Below, one piece after another: positions 1 to 9,428 of a DNA stretch of 64,000 bases. The stretch is from Thauera sp. JM12B12 (lineage in GTDB: Bacteria > Pseudomonadota > Gammaproteobacteria > Burkholderiales > Rhodocyclaceae): the NCBI RefSeq assembly GCF_039614725.1, contig NZ_CP154859.1, forward strand, positions 3,596,001-3,660,000. Direction: 5' to 3'. The position numbers were made by a program, and so were the translations under genes. Position 1 is the stretch's first letter. Each line of letters starts with the position of its first letter. The notes under the pieces were generated by a model that was not told the DNA's origin, did not search any database, and saw only the letters and a list, made by a program, of their open reading frames with translations.

Positions 1-706
1 CCTCGGTCTCGCTCTCGTGATCGTAGCCCTGCAGGTGCAGCATGCCATGCACGACCAGATGGGCAAAGTGCGCCTCGAGGGTCTTGCCCTGCGCGGCCGC
101 CTCGCGCGCCACGACCGGCACGCACAGCACCAGGTCGCCCGCAAGCACCGTTTCGGTGGCCGCCTCGGGCAACGCGGGCTGCGCCTCGCCTTCGGCGTAG
201 GCGAAGCTGAGCACGTTGGTGGCGTAGTCCTTGCCGCGATAGTCGCGGTTGAGCGTGCGCCCCTCGTCCTCGCCGACCAGGCGCACGGTAACCTCTGCGT
301 CCTGGCGCAGCGCCGCCTGCGCCCAGCGCCGGATATGGTTCTTCTTGGGGGCGTTGGCCTTGTCCTCGCCCTCGACCGCCTTCTGCACCGAAAGCTTCAA
401 CACCGGCGGATGCTCGCCCGCGGGCAGGTCGATGGGCTCGACGAAGGCCATGTCGTGATGCACATCGACGCGCAGGGTCAGCAGATTGCAGGCCCCGGGC
501 TGCAACGACAGGATCGGCACCGCCGCCTCGTCGTCGGCATCCGCCTCGATCTCGAGGTCGCCCCAGGCGCGCTCGGGGAAGGCCAGCAGGAGCTTGCGGC
601 CGTCGCCAAAGTCGATCTCGAGGCGCTCGGCCTTCACCCGGCTGGCCTTGCCATCGGCGGTGAAGGCGGTGATCTTCGGCGTGCCCGCCACCGCGTCATT
701 CGCCAT
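1..706 (-). CDS. ybeY: YbeY endoribonuclease (rRNA maturation), 3' part cut by window edge, with long N-terminal extension
   Basis: YbeY is a metal-dependent endoribonuclease for 16S rRNA 3'-end maturation. The visible frame has 235 codons and ends with the signature [12 protein letters not shown], which supplies the zinc-binding histidines; [15 protein letters not shown] is another family hallmark. The ATG at 706 overlaps the end of the phoH-like gene by 11 nt and has an AGGA about 9 nt upstream, so translational coupling is likely. Family members usually begin near the segment [10 protein letters not shown]. Here about 90 residues precede it in frame (acidic, rich in beta-like stretches such as [15 protein letters not shown]). 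An internal ATG at 451 (codon 86) is the alternative start, but it has no visible ribosome binding site. Function is confident; the true start is less so. Confidence 0.88.
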   Translation of the reverse strand, partial: MANDAVAGTPKITAFTADGKASRVKAERLEIDFGDGRKLLLAFPERAWGDLEIEADADDEAAVPILSLQPGACNLLTLRVDVHHDMAFVEPIDLPAGEHPPVLKLSVQKAVEGEDKANAPKKNHIRRWAQAALRQDAEVTVRLVGEDEGRTLNRDYRGKDYATNVLSFAYAEGEAQPALPEAATETVLAGDLVLCVPVVAREAAAQGKTLEAHFAHLVVHGMLHLQGYDHESETE

Positions 707-1736
707 CTTCGGCATCCTGCTGCTCCCTGTCCGTCGTTTCGCGATCCTTGTCCCGCGCCGCACGCGCGGCCGCCTTCTCGCGCTCGAGGCGTGCGCCCTC
801 GCGGTCGTAAGCTTCGACGATGCGTGCGACAAGCGGATGACGCACCACGTCTTCCTTGTTGAATTCGGTGAAGGCGATGCCGCGCACGTCGGCGAGCACC
901 GCGCGCGCCTCCTTGAGGCCGCTGCGCTGGCCGCGCGCCAGATCGACCTGGGTGAGGTCGCCGGTGACCACCGCCTTGGCGCCGAAGCCGATGCGGGTAA
1001 GGAACATCTTCATCTGCTCGGGCGTGGTGTTCTGCGCCTCGTCGAGGATGATGAAGGCGTTGTTGAGCGTACGCCCGCGCATGAAGGCGAGCGGCGCGAT
1101 CTCGATCAGGCTGCGCTCGAAGAGCTTGCCGACGCGGTCGAAGCCCATCAGGTCGTAGAGCGCGTCGTAGAGCGGGCGCAGGTAGGGATCGACCTTCTGC
1201 GCCAGGTCGCCGGGCAGGAAGCCCAGGCGCTCGCCGGCCTCGACCGCCGGGCGGGTGAGGATGATGCGCTCGACCAGGTCGCGCTCGAAGGCATCGACCG
1301 CGCTCGCCACCGCGAGATAGGTCTTGCCGGTACCGGCCGGGCCGATGCCGAAGGTGATGTCGAATTCCTGGATGTTGCGCAGGTACTCCACCTGGCGCGG
1401 CGTGCGCCCGTGCAGCTCGGTGCGCCGGGTCATCAGCACCGGCGCCGGCTGCAGCGGGTCGGCGCCACTGCCGCGGGTGCCGATCTCGATCAGGCCGAGC
1501 TGCACGTCGTCGAGCGACAGGTCCTTGTCGGCGCGCTCGTAGAAGTGCTTGAGCGCCATCTCGCCGCGCAGCACCTGCGCTGGATGGCCAGTAAGCGTGA
1601 AGTGCTCACCGCGCCGGCTCACCGTGATGTCGAAGGCGTTCTCGATCTGGCGCAGGTTCTCGTCGAGCACGCCGCACAGGCGGGCGAGCCGGGGGTTGTC
1701 CACCGGCTCGAAGAAGACTTCCAGGGTTTTCGCCAT
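696..1736 (-). CDS. ybeZ: PhoH-like ATPase (YbeZ)
   Basis: 346-residue PhoH-family P-loop ATPase. Walker A is [11 protein letters not shown] near residue 143, Walker B is [10 protein letters not shown] near residue 233, and an N-terminal KH-like region precedes the ATPase. PhoH/YbeZ proteins are nearly always encoded between miaB and ybeY and are thought to act in RNA metabolism with YbeY. Here the ATG directly follows the miaB stop codon, and the 3' end overlaps ybeY, so the three form one operon. The C-terminal tail is rich in charged residues. Family and context agree with the usual beta/gammaproteobacterial arrangement. Confidence 0.95.
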   Translation of the reverse strand: MAKTLEVFFEPVDNPRLARLCGVLDENLRQIENAFDITVSRRGEHFTLTGHPAQVLRGEMALKHFYERADKDLSLDDVQLGLIEIGTRGSGADPLQPAPVLMTRRTELHGRTPRQVEYLRNIQEFDITFGIGPAGTGKTYLAVASAVDAFERDLVERIILTRPAVEAGERLGFLPGDLAQKVDPYLRPLYDALYDLMGFDRVGKLFERSLIEIAPLAFMRGRTLNNAFIILDEAQNTTPEQMKMFLTRIGFGAKAVVTGDLTQVDLARGQRSGLKEARAVLADVRGIAFTEFNKEDVVRHPLVARIVEAYDREGARLEREKAAARAARDKDRETTDREQQDAEDGE

Positions 1737-3089
1737 TCAGGATTCCCGAACGATGATTTCGCCGCGCAGGCTGTGCGGCAAAGCCGCGGTGATGCGCACC
1801 TCGACGAACTGGCCGATCAGGCGGTCGCGATGGGGCGAGTCGGAAGGGAAGTTGACCACGCGGTTGTTGTCCGTGCGGCCCATCATCTCGGCTTCGGCGT
1901 TCTTCTTCGCCGCGCCTTCCACCAGGATGCGCTGCACCGTGCCGACCATGGCCTCGCTGTTGGCCTGGTATTGCGCGTCGATGCGCTTCTGCAGGCGGGC
2001 GAGCCAGGCGAGCTTGGTCTCCTGGGGCACCGGGTCTTCCAGGTCGGCGGCCGGCGTGCCGGGGCGCGCGCTGTAGACGAAGCTGAAGGAGCCGTCGAAG
2101 CCGACGTCCTCGATCAGCTTCATGGTCTTCTCGAAGTCTTCCTCGGTCTCGCCCGGGAAGCCGACGATGAAGTCCGAGGTCAGCGCCAGATCACGCCGCG
2201 CCGCGCGCAGCTTGCGCACCACCGACTTGAATTCAAGCACCGAATAGCCGCGCTTCATCGCCGCCAGCACGCGATCCGATCCAGACTGCACCGGCAGGTG
2301 GAGCTGCGAGACGAGCTTGGGGATCTTCGCGTAGCAGTCGATCAGGCGCTGCGTCATCTCGCGCGGATGCGAGGTGGTGTAGCGGATGCGCTCGATGCCC
2401 GGGATCTCGGCCACGCACTCGAGCAGGAAGGCGAAGTCGCCCTGCTCGCCGTCCTCGCGCACGAGCTCGCCGCGCCAGGCATTGACGTTCTGGCCGAGCA
2501 GGGTCACTTCCTTGACGCCCTGCGCCGCCAGGCCGGCGATCTCGGCGAGCACGTCCTCGAGCGGACGCGAAACCTCGTCGCCCCGGGTGTAGGGCACGAC
2601 GCAGAAGGTGCAGTACTTCGAGCAGCCCTCCATGATCGACACGAAGGCGCTCGCGCCCTCGACGCGCGCCGGCGGCATGGCGTCGAACTTCTCGATCTCG
2701 GGGAAGGAGATGTCCACCTGCGAACGGCCGGTCTGCTTGCGCGCCTCGATCAGCTTGGGCAGGCGGTGCAGGGTCTGCGGGCCGAACACCACGTCGACGT
2801 AGGGCGCGCGCTTGACGATCGCCTCGCCCTCCTGGCTCGCCACGCAGCCGCCGACGCCGATGATCAGCCCGGGCCTGGTCTGCTTGAGCAGCTTCACCCG
2901 GCCGAGGTCGTGGAACACCCGCTCCTGCGCCTTCTCGCGCACCGAGCAGGTGTTGAAGAGGATCACGTCGGCCTCTTCCGGGTTGTCGGTCTTGACCAGC
3001 TCTTCGTGGGCACCGAGCACGTCCGCCATCTTGTCGGAGTCGTACTCGTTCATCTGGCACCCGAAGGTGCGGATGTAGAGTTTCTTCAT
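1737..3089 (-). CDS. miaB: MiaB, tRNA-2-methylthio-N6-dimethylallyladenosine synthase
   Basis: 450-residue radical-SAM methylthiotransferase that converts i6A37 to ms2i6A37 in tRNAs. The N-terminal MTTase domain ([28 protein letters not shown]) provides three cysteines for one 4Fe-4S cluster. The radical-SAM motif GCSKYCTFC holds the second cluster, near residue 150. A TRAM domain closes the protein (GQFVEVRIT). The start [12 protein letters not shown] is chosen because it is the conserved MiaB N terminus; the reading frame stays open further upstream but that part has no family similarity. The stop codon abuts the phoH-like start. Confidence 0.96.
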   Translation of the reverse strand: MKKLYIRTFGCQMNEYDSDKMADVLGAHEELVKTDNPEEADVILFNTCSVREKAQERVFHDLGRVKLLKQTRPGLIIGVGGCVASQEGEAIVKRAPYVDVVFGPQTLHRLPKLIEARKQTGRSQVDISFPEIEKFDAMPPARVEGASAFVSIMEGCSKYCTFCVVPYTRGDEVSRPLEDVLAEIAGLAAQGVKEVTLLGQNVNAWRGELVREDGEQGDFAFLLECVAEIPGIERIRYTTSHPREMTQRLIDCYAKIPKLVSQLHLPVQSGSDRVLAAMKRGYSVLEFKSVVRKLRAARRDLALTSDFIVGFPGETEEDFEKTMKLIEDVGFDGSFSFVYSARPGTPAADLEDPVPQETKLAWLARLQKRIDAQYQANSEAMVGTVQRILVEGAAKKNAEAEMMGRTDNNRVVNFPSDSPHRDRLIGQFVEVRITAALPHSLRGEIIVRES

Positions 3090-3147
3090 CTTGAAAGGGA
3101 AGTCAGGCCGGGCGTGGCGGTCCGCCGAGCGGGCATCGCGGCACCCA

Positions 3148-3522
3148 TCAGCGCTTGGGCGCGGGCATCGCCGCCTCTTCCGGGGTGAGGATCCACACCC
3201 GGTGCACCTGGCCGTTGTTGTCGAGCAGCATGCGCACCGTGTGCTCGCCCGACACATGCGAGGGCAGCACGATGCGGTTGGAGGTGTCGCGGATCTGCGC
3301 GCCGGGGCTCAGGCGCAAGGCCTCGCCCTTCACATGCACCGCGCCGGCGGTCGCAAAGGCCATCTTCGCCTTCACCGCCTCGTCGGGAATCGGCCGCGGC
3401 AGGGCCGCAACCGCCAGGGGAGAAGCCAGGCCAAGCACACTGGCCACCAGAGCGAAGATCAGATGCGCACGCAAGGCGGAGCCGGAACGATCCGGAACGT
3501 TGGGAAACAGGCGTCGGATCAT
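3148..3522 (-). CDS. small exported protein of unknown function
   Basis: About 124 residues. A positively charged N terminus is followed by a hydrophobic segment ([20 protein letters not shown]) that looks like a Sec signal peptide with an AxA cleavage site. The mature part is about 80 residues, with the segments [19 protein letters not shown] and [20 protein letters not shown]. It lies 58 bp upstream of miaB in the same direction and could share its transcript. An in-frame TTG at 3546 would add 8 residues; the ATG at 3522 is preferred. I do not recognise a family. A periplasmic role is inferred only from the signal peptide. Confidence 0.6.
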   Translation of the reverse strand: MIRRLFPNVPDRSGSALRAHLIFALVASVLGLASPLAVAALPRPIPDEAVKAKMAFATAGAVHVKGEALRLSPGAQIRDTSNRIVLPSHVSGEHTVRMLLDNNGQVHRVWILTPEEAAMPAPKR

Positions 3523-3708
3523 CTCCGATCGCCTCGCCGATGTCAATGCAAAAGCCCTTATAAATCAAGCATTCCGACCGGCGCAGCGGATACCCGTCAG
3601 CACCCAGCTGGCGCGCGCGGCGGGCAGCCTGCGCAACATGCCCGATCACCGGGCACGTTCGACTATTGACGACCCACGCCGTGAGCCGCTATATTCGCGA
3701 GCTCGGCT

Positions 3709-3785
3709 GGTGATGTAGCTCAGACGGTTAGAGCGACGGATTCATAACCCGTAGGTCGGCAGTTCGATTCTGCCCATCACCACCA
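3709..3785 (+). tRNA. tRNA-Met (CAT anticodon)
   Basis: A 77-nt cloverleaf with acceptor arms GGTGATG/CATCACC, discriminator A and an encoded CCA. The D-loop is GTAGCTCAGACGG, the anticodon loop TTCATAA, and the T-arm contains GTTCGATTC. CAT can mean elongator Met or lysidine-modified Ile. The overall sequence fits elongator Met better, but this was not tested. Its 3' end is the integration site of the mobile element that follows; the integrated element leaves the tRNA gene intact. Confidence 0.93.
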
Positions 3786-3790
3786 ACAAA
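3765..3790 (+). repeat. attL: 26-bp direct repeat at tRNA-Met 3' end
   Basis: Starts CGATTCTGCCCATC and ends in AACAAA. It spans the T-arm, acceptor 3' strand and CCA of tRNA-Met. The identical copy is at 18149-18174; identity stops sharply on both sides. Confidence 0.93.
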
Positions 3791-3797
3791 ACACGCA

Positions 3798-3829
3798 AGC
3801 CGCTGACTCCAAAGGATCAGCGGCTTTTT
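3798..3829 (+). terminator. rho-independent terminator downstream of tRNA-Met (element-borne)
   Basis: Stem AGCCGCTGA / TCAGCGGCT, perfect 9 bp with a 10-nt loop, followed by a run of five T. It lies inside the island and so replaces the tRNA terminator displaced to the right end. Confidence 0.8.
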
Positions 3830-3874
3830 CTTTGCCGGCGCGCTGTCAGTGTGGTGCACATAGGTGATACACAC

Positions 3875-5314
3875 ATGACCAGCAACCACCTTGCGCGATC
3901 CCGGCATGGATCCGTCTTTTTCTTCCGGCGCCGCATTCCGCGCGACCTCCAGGACTGCTTTTCACAGTCCACCGTGATCCAATCCCTTCGGACCACCGAC
4001 AGGCGCACCGCTATCATCAGAGCGCGCGCTCGTGCAGCACTCACCGACGCGCTCTTCCAACTGCTCCGCGCCCTGTCGCCATCCCAACGCATGAAGATCA
4101 GACCTCTCACCATCCGAGCCCAGCTGTCCGACTGGGGCGCCCACCACATCGATGTAGAGGCAGAGCCACATGAGCTCGACGCCGTGACACGAATCATCGA
4201 GGTGCTGCGACAGCCAGCGACGACCGTTCAGACCATCGTCCCTCAAGCCTTCCAGCCATCCCAGGCGGTCATTCCTGGAAAGTCCATCTCGGAGACATAC
4301 GAAGACTACAAAGCCGAGAAGATCTCGGGCAACAGCTGGGCTGACGGCGAAAACACTTCGCGAAATGATCACTGGCCGCACATCCGAGCATTCATCAACC
4401 TTGTTGGCGACATCCCCATTAACGCCGTCACTGCGGACGACGTGGAAGAGTTCCAGGGCGAAGTGCTGACCTCAACAACAGGGGGAGCACCTCGGAACCG
4501 CGAGAAGCGCCTCACGCGCGCCGGAGCCTTGTTCCGATGGGCAAAAGGTAAGCGCCGCATCCCTGACGACTTCAGCGAACTGTTTCGATACCCTGGCAAG
4601 ATCGACGAGAACCCCTACCATCGATTCCAGCTCGACGACCTCAAGGCCCTATTCGAGTCGGACGAATATCGCTATGGAACGTTCGGCACGCAATCGGAGT
4701 TCTGGCTCCCACTCCTGGGTCTTTTCACGGGCGCCCGACTCAATGAGCTTTGTCAGCTGACAGTGTCCGACATCGGGACACATGACGGCATCGAAACGAT
4801 CTCGATTCTTGACAACGACTTCAATAAGCGCCTGAAGAACACTGCATCTCGCCGGATTATCCCGATCCATTCGAAGCTCATCGAGCTTGGCTTTCTTTCC
4901 TATGCCGGCGCAGTCGGACAAGGGCGCCTTTTCCCAGAACTACCCGAAAACCCCGCACGGACAGGCGACTTCACGAAAGAGCCAAGCCGAAGATTCACAG
5001 CCTACAGGCGCAAATGTGGCATCGGATCCGACCTCACAGAAAAAGATGGGGCTCCGTCCGGCAGAAGCAACAAAACATTCCACTCTTTTCGTTCGACACT
5101 AATCTCTGCAATGCGGCTCAAGGACGTACCCAAAGACCGGCGCACGAGACTTGCCGGGCATGAATACAGCGACACGCAGGATCGTCACTACACGGGCGGA
5201 GACGTCCTGACCATGTTTGCGTTCGAAAGCCTCAAGGCCGACATCGAGAAAGTTCAATTCGACGTGAACTTCTACCCGCCAAAGCAGATCCGCGCGCTTA
5301 TCCATCGTAAGTGA
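3875..5314 (+). CDS. int: site-specific tyrosine recombinase (integrase)
   Basis: About 479 residues, next to attL. The catalytic set is visible: Arg in FTGARLNEL (about residue 284), HSFRST (about 403) and the nucleophile Tyr in DRHYTGG (about 439). The N terminus RHGSVFFFRRRIPRDL is typical of the DUF6538 arm-binding head of island and phage integrases. It should catalyse integration and excision between attL and attR. The ATG at 3875 is preferred; the frame is open from a GTG at 3851, which lacks a ribosome binding site. The nearest candidate excisionase is the small HTH gene at the opposite end of the island. Confidence 0.93.
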   Translation: MTSNHLARSRHGSVFFFRRRIPRDLQDCFSQSTVIQSLRTTDRRTAIIRARARAALTDALFQLLRALSPSQRMKIRPLTIRAQLSDWGAHHIDVEAEPHELDAVTRIIEVLRQPATTVQTIVPQAFQPSQAVIPGKSISETYEDYKAEKISGNSWADGENTSRNDHWPHIRAFINLVGDIPINAVTADDVEEFQGEVLTSTTGGAPRNREKRLTRAGALFRWAKGKRRIPDDFSELFRYPGKIDENPYHRFQLDDLKALFESDEYRYGTFGTQSEFWLPLLGLFTGARLNELCQLTVSDIGTHDGIETISILDNDFNKRLKNTASRRIIPIHSKLIELGFLSYAGAVGQGRLFPELPENPARTGDFTKEPSRRFTAYRRKCGIGSDLTEKDGAPSGRSNKTFHSFRSTLISAMRLKDVPKDRRTRLAGHEYSDTQDRHYTGGDVLTMFAFESLKADIEKVQFDVNFYPPKQIRALIHRK

Positions 5315-5812
5315 CAGACGCATCGCCTCTTTTCGATTATCCACAGGATCACAAGTAAAACAACACCCCCCGGAAACACGCCTCTTACGGCCAGCCTTGC
5401 AAATAAAAATTGAGCGTCACACATTCCATTTAATGGATTTCGTGGTATAATTTTTACGCTAATACATATCAACCCCTGACGCGCATCGCGCGGCTTATCC
5501 AGCAAAGCAGCTGCTGGTTAAGTTAACGTTCTTGTATTCCCCTTTTTTGGATCGAGGGGCTGGCCGGTGGAGACAAACACCGGTTGCAAGGACGGGGGAG
5601 CTAACTGTCGGGCACAACCCCGCCGTCGTCTCATTAGATGTTTTTTTGGGGTGGCGGCTGCTGCGGAGATCCTCCAACACCCCTGGCTCGCGCCAGGGGT
5701 TCATTGGAGCTTGCCCGTGCAGACAGCCCATGCCGATATTTCCGGCACCCCTGACGTATACTTGTTATCCGGTAACATCTCAAACGCCCAAGATGCGTTG
5801 GAGGTGTATCGA
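5315..5812 (+). other. 498-bp non-coding region between integrase and rep-like gene, with hairpins
   Basis: After the promoter at 5425-5451 come: an imperfect GACGG...CCGTC stem at 5591-5627 followed by T7 at 5641-5647 (attenuator or terminator-like); a perfect 8-bp hairpin CCCCTGGC/GCCAGGGG at 5680-5699; and TGTTA-5-TAACA at 5763-5777. Frames here are open by chance and give no recognisable protein. Given the HUH Rep just downstream, the hairpins could be a replication origin (nick site) or a structured leader. This assignment is inference. Confidence 0.45.
5425..5451 (+). promoter_or_regulatory. candidate promoter with operator upstream of rep-like gene
   Basis: A perfect extended -10 (TGGTATAAT, hexamer at 5446-5451) is preceded by the inverted repeat TCCATT-T-AATGGA at 5425-5437, which covers the expected -35/spacer region. 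A repressor-controlled promoter for the downstream 5.8 kb gene is inferred. Confidence 0.55.
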
Positions 5813-6568
5813 GTGAAGAAAACCTCTTTTCAAAGCGGCGGCTATGAAGTCGACATGCGGGCCGTGAAAAGAAAGAAGGCCGACCCTGAAGACGACAAGG
5901 CAAACGCCCGCGAAAAAGAACGCGACTTCAACAGAAAAATTGGTGCAGCGCGCAGGGACGTTCGACATCGTGTCAAGGCCTTCGGTTGCGATCGGCTTGT
6001 CACCTTGACACGCTCCCCGGCGGAAGGCTCTTGGAGCATCGACGACTGGAAACGGGCCGTCTCGCGCTTTATTGCCACCCTTCGGCGCAGGGGCTGCCAA
6101 CTCCAATACGTTGCGGTCCCGCAGCGGCACAAATCCGGCCAGTGGCACGTTCACATCGCAGTCAATGCATCGATTCCCGTCGACGTTGCGCGCTCGGCGT
6201 GGACTGCGGAGGCTGGATCGCGGTCGCGCGTCGTCATCACGCGCCACATTCGTGACGACAGGCTCACTCGAGTCGCAAAGATCGGCTCTTACATCACGAA
6301 AACGCTGGACGTGGATTGGCTTTATTTCCCCACAAAAGCCAAACGCTTTTGGTCTTCACTTGGCGGCGAGACGAAGCAATCGTCTTGGTATATCCGTGCG
6401 ACCTCTTTCAAAGATGCACTGGAAAAGCTCGCGCAACAGCTCCGCCTGGATGTCGGCAGGATTCTCGAATGTGAAGAGTGTCGTGTGATTTATCCGGATG
6501 GTCGAGGCATCTTCCTTAATTACCTCCCCGTCCTTGAACGCAGAAGAATCAATGCATCGCACGGCTGA
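5813..6568 (+). CDS. HUH-type replication initiator-like protein
   Basis: 251 residues from a GTG chosen because GGAGG lies 8 nt upstream; the frame is open further but without a ribosome binding site. The HUH motif is HVHIAV in RHKSGQWHVHIAVN (about residue 119). A downstream KIGSYITKTL segment could supply the catalytic Tyr, as in rolling-circle replication-associated proteins. The N terminus is very basic and charged (RAVKRKKADPEDDK). Such proteins nick one strand and stay linked to the 5' end, either to start rolling-circle replication or to mobilise DNA. On an integrated element this suggests replication or transfer after excision. It is convergent with the exonuclease gene (9-bp gap). 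Confidence 0.75.
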   Translation: MKKTSFQSGGYEVDMRAVKRKKADPEDDKANAREKERDFNRKIGAARRDVRHRVKAFGCDRLVTLTRSPAEGSWSIDDWKRAVSRFIATLRRRGCQLQYVAVPQRHKSGQWHVHIAVNASIPVDVARSAWTAEAGSRSRVVITRHIRDDRLTRVAKIGSYITKTLDVDWLYFPTKAKRFWSSLGGETKQSSWYIRATSFKDALEKLAQQLRLDVGRILECEECRVIYPDGRGIFLNYLPVLERRRINASHG

Positions 6569-6577
6569 GACTCAACG

Positions 6578-7081
6578 TTACCTGCAACGGAATTCGTCTT
6601 CGGTCTGAAGCACCGCTTCACGCAAAGCCTGCACGTCGACAAGCGCGTTGTGCCGACGCGGATGGCTCCCGAGGCACGCTTCAAGGAGGTCTGTGCATCT
6701 GCAAGCCATGGCGCTACCTGGCCAGGAAAGGGGTACGGGAGCCATGTTACCCCTGCCTTCCCGATCACCTTCATCAATCAGGCCCACAAGCAGGAGCCAA
6801 TCCACCTGAGCATCAAAAACAATAACAGGGAACCGTTGAGCAGAAACACGGACCAGCCACTCCGATACTGCGACGGCCGCAGCCTTTCGCGTCAGCCTAC
6901 ACGTCTTGTCCAAGGCCAGCAGTGGCAACACGTTTTTACGTGTGAACTCACTGCAATCGTGCTCGCACCAACCATCAGCCAACTCCGCGTACCACGTTTC
7001 ACCGGAATCAGCTGCTAGCCCGATTGAGATCAATCTCGGCTGATGAAAATCCGTGAACTCGGTGTCGATGAAAATCCTCAC
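6578..7081 (-). CDS. DnaQ/RNase T-like 3'-5' exonuclease
   Basis: 167 residues, starting at a GTG that overlaps the ATPase stop codon (GTGA). The fold signature FIDTEFTDF at the very N terminus (Exo I, DxE) and RRHNALVDVQALREA near the C terminus (Exo III, HxxxxD) identify a DEDDh exonuclease. FDAQVDWLLL is the likely Exo II region. The coupled start means it is made together with the AAA+ ATPase. The substrate (RNA or DNA) cannot be told from sequence. The pair may serve element maintenance or defence. Confidence 0.8.
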   Translation of the reverse strand: MRIFIDTEFTDFHQPRLISIGLAADSGETWYAELADGWCEHDCSEFTRKNVLPLLALDKTCRLTRKAAAVAVSEWLVRVSAQRFPVIVFDAQVDWLLLVGLIDEGDREGRGNMAPVPLSWPGSAMACRCTDLLEACLGSHPRRHNALVDVQALREAVLQTEDEFRCR

Positions 7082-8142
7082 ACCACCCCCACGAACCCGA
7101 TTCCACGACGCTGCTTCGAGATTGGTCTCTCTACAACCAAATCCTCTGGGGAGAGGACGTTGCTGCCCCGGCGGGCAGCCTTGCCACAAGCTCGCTCAAG
7201 TTGCACTCGTACAGCACGTGGCGTGCAATCCGCCAGCAATTCAGCCACCTCGGCCGGCAGCTCCTCGTGCATCGCGCGCCCCCACGCCCTCCGCTCACGA
7301 AGCCCCGCATAAATCGAATGTACGATCCGAACAACTTGCTCACGAGTCGGAGCTGGAATTGACAACTCAACGAACCTTGAGCGAATAGGTTTCGGCAAGA
7401 CGCTCACGTCATTCGTCGTTGCGATCCAGCACACGTGACTCGCATCAAGGGACACTTGGGGAACCGACAAGTCTCGAAATTGCGCCGCTGATTTCGGCTC
7501 AAGCAGCTGATACAGCGCGGCCTCCGGGCTGTACCTACCTCCAACCGCAGCCTTATCAAGCTCATCGAGCATCACAATGGGGTTCGCCACAGGGCCAAGC
7601 GCGAGGGTATCGAAAAGTCGTCCCGGCTGTGAATTCGACCAAAATGCGTCGCTACCCGCGAGCGCTGCACCGCTCTGCGCGGACGCCATGTCGAGGCAAA
7701 GCAGCGGCGCCCGCAACCACACGGCAAGCGTGAGCGCAAAGTCAGTCTTCCCGATGCCGGGAGGTCCGTCCAGAAGTACGGGCGGCAAGCAGACCCGACC
7801 ATCCCCCAAACACGTTGTGAGCGCAAACTGATCGCGCAACAGTTCAATAAACGACAAGAAATTCGGGTGCGATGCTTCAAGACCGTCGAGGAAATGCTCC
7901 CAGTCCGGCTGTACCGTGGCAAGAGGTTTAATCCCGCCAACGTGCCTCAGCTTTTTCACGGTGCCCAGGATACGGACCCGGACATCCGAGTCCTTCGCAT
8001 CTGCTGAACGCTCAAGATCAGCAACGCCGTCGTCCGTGAAAACTTCTGCTGAGGGAATGTCGACCCGGTTCTCTGCGAGATCAACGGATCGAAAGAAATC
8101 ACCGAGATCTCGGTGATTTTGGGGAATTGATTTCTTGGGCAT
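7078..8142 (-). CDS. AAA+ ATPase (MoxR/Lon-like core) coupled to exonuclease
   Basis: 354 residues. Walker A is GPPGIGKTDFA (about 134), Walker B is PIVMLDELDKA (about 188), sensor 1 is CWIATTND (about 236), and an arginine-finger region follows in PIRSRFVEL. The arrangement resembles the ATPase module of Lon without a protease domain: no Ser-Lys dyad region is present. AGGAG lies 6 nt upstream of the ATG. Its 3' end overlaps the exonuclease start by 4 nt. The role is unknown; an energy-dependent remodeller acting with the exonuclease is the simplest inference. Confidence 0.82.
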   Translation of the reverse strand: MPKKSIPQNHRDLGDFFRSVDLAENRVDIPSAEVFTDDGVADLERSADAKDSDVRVRILGTVKKLRHVGGIKPLATVQPDWEHFLDGLEASHPNFLSFIELLRDQFALTTCLGDGRVCLPPVLLDGPPGIGKTDFALTLAVWLRAPLLCLDMASAQSGAALAGSDAFWSNSQPGRLFDTLALGPVANPIVMLDELDKAAVGGRYSPEAALYQLLEPKSAAQFRDLSVPQVSLDASHVCWIATTNDVSVLPKPIRSRFVELSIPAPTREQVVRIVHSIYAGLRERRAWGRAMHEELPAEVAELLADCTPRAVRVQLERACGKAARRGSNVLSPEDLVVERPISKQRRGIGFVGVV

Positions 8143-8529
8143 ACGATCTCCTGATAGCCAATATGGTCTTGGGTATCGAGGAGATCCTGGTGCTTGACTG
8201 AACGCCGTCGCTTAAGTGTGCCCCAGTTGATCTACTGATAAAACTACACCGACACAGCCTTTGCCGGCAACGCAAATTTAATCGGAAAACTGCTCGTTGC
8301 GCAAGCCCCATTTTCAAAGACAAATACCCACCTGCAAGATCAGCGTTGGCCCGAAGAGGATTCAAAGCACCTCCAATCCACCGCCCTTGCCCCGCAGGTC
8401 ACAAGATCGAGAAAGCGTTACACGCGATCCAACGTGTACTTGTAACGGGCGCGCATCCCATGTTTTTGCCTTTCGGCACCCGTTACATGGCCAGGACAGC
8501 TCTGTCCACGAAGTCCAAACACATGTCTC
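8143..8529. other. 387-bp intergenic stretch upstream of the ATPase gene
   Basis: No convincing gene. It contains perfect 9-bp arms TGTAACGGG (8441-8449) and CCCGTTACA (8479-8487) around a 29-nt loop. The divergent promoter for the ATPase presumably lies near the 8143 end. Confidence 0.4.
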
Positions 8530-8636
8530 GATGTCCAAAAACGACCGTTTTCGGACATCCCGCCGCAAGATGTCCGAAATATAGCTTTCCATATTTTCGA
8601 ACACATGTATAATTCGGACATCCTTTTCGTACATCT
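8530..8636. promoter_or_regulatory. res-like resolution site with resolvase promoter
   Basis: Three dyads built on TGTCCGAAA. Subsite 8530-8559 has 13-nt arms with one mismatch; subsite 8570-8606 has imperfect arms around an 8-nt centre; the third is 8614-8636. A TATAAT hexamer at 8608-8613 lies between the second and third. This is the layout expected when a serine resolvase binds its own promoter. No transposase gene is nearby, so it more likely resolves dimers of the excised element. Confidence 0.62.
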
Positions 8637-8644
8637 TTAAAATC

Positions 8645-9238
8645 ATGGCACGGGTTTTTGCATACTGCCGAGTCTCTACAGCCGGCCAAACCACCGACAA
8701 CCAGGTGCTCGAAATCGAATCAGCCGGCTTCAGCATTGAAGAGCACCGGATTGTTACCGAGCACATCAGTGGCTCAACCCAGGCGCTACGTCGGCCAGCC
8801 TTCAAACGGCTCGTGGACAGGTTGGAGAGCGGCGATGTACTTGTAGTGACAAAGCTCGATCGGCTTGGGCGTAACGCAATGGATGTCCGTGCAACAGTTG
8901 AAACGTTGGCACGTGTCGGTGTGCGGGTTCACTGCTTGGCGCTTGGGGGGGTCGATCTGACAAGTTCCGCTGGTCGGATGACCATGTCGGTCATCGCAGC
9001 GGTCGCAGAATTCGAACGCGATCTGCTGGTGGAGCGAACCCAACAAGGCCTGGCCAGAGCACGCAAGCAAGGGAAGGCGCTTGGCCGACCTGCAGCCTTG
9101 TCGGAAACCCAGCGTTTCGAGGCGATTGAGAATCTAAAAGCAGGCGTTTCGGTTGCTGAGATTGCACGCACCCTGAAGACAAGTAGGCAGACCATCATGC
9201 GGCTACGTGCCACCCAAGGCGCACAAGGCGCCACATAG
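8645..9238 (+). CDS. serine recombinase, resolvase/invertase family
   Basis: 197 residues. The N-terminal catalytic domain begins [16 protein letters not shown], with the nucleophile Ser of the YxRVST motif at residue 11. [13 protein letters not shown] and [15 protein letters not shown] are conserved family blocks. A C-terminal helix-turn-helix ([20 protein letters not shown]) is present. The length fits TnpR-type resolvases rather than large serine integrases. It starts 9 bp after the res-like repeats. Predicted job: multimer resolution or promoter-autoregulated inversion on the island. Confidence 0.93.
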   Translation: MARVFAYCRVSTAGQTTDNQVLEIESAGFSIEEHRIVTEHISGSTQALRRPAFKRLVDRLESGDVLVVTKLDRLGRNAMDVRATVETLARVGVRVHCLALGGVDLTSSAGRMTMSVIAAVAEFERDLLVERTQQGLARARKQGKALGRPAALSETQRFEAIENLKAGVSVAEIARTLKTSRQTIMRLRATQGAQGAT

Positions 9239-9428
9239 CTTCATGCCGGCCTTCTTCGATTAAAGGCGCCAAATTTCAGGTCCTTCAATCGAACAAGAAT
9301 CCTGATTCCACATAATGAGGACTGTATCAGGGCTGCACAACGACATTGGATGCGTGTAGAGAACGGCGCTGCTGTGACCAAAGCGCCGACCATAAAGCCT
9401 ATCGTATCCATCACATTGAGGACGCAAC

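Noticed and set aside
36..709. Treating the YbeY N-terminal extension as a DUF971 domain
   Set aside because: Superficial likeness (short acidic beta-rich stretch), but the conserved DUF971 residues are not seen.
486..3188. 900-codon plus-strand open frame
   Set aside because: Antisense shadow of phoH-like and miaB, caused by high GC; the minus-strand genes carry clear family motifs.
8099..8116. 18-bp perfect palindrome TCACCGAGATCTCGGTGA
   Set aside because: Falls inside the ATPase coding sequence and encodes ordinary codons; no second copy near the promoter, so an operator role is unsupported.
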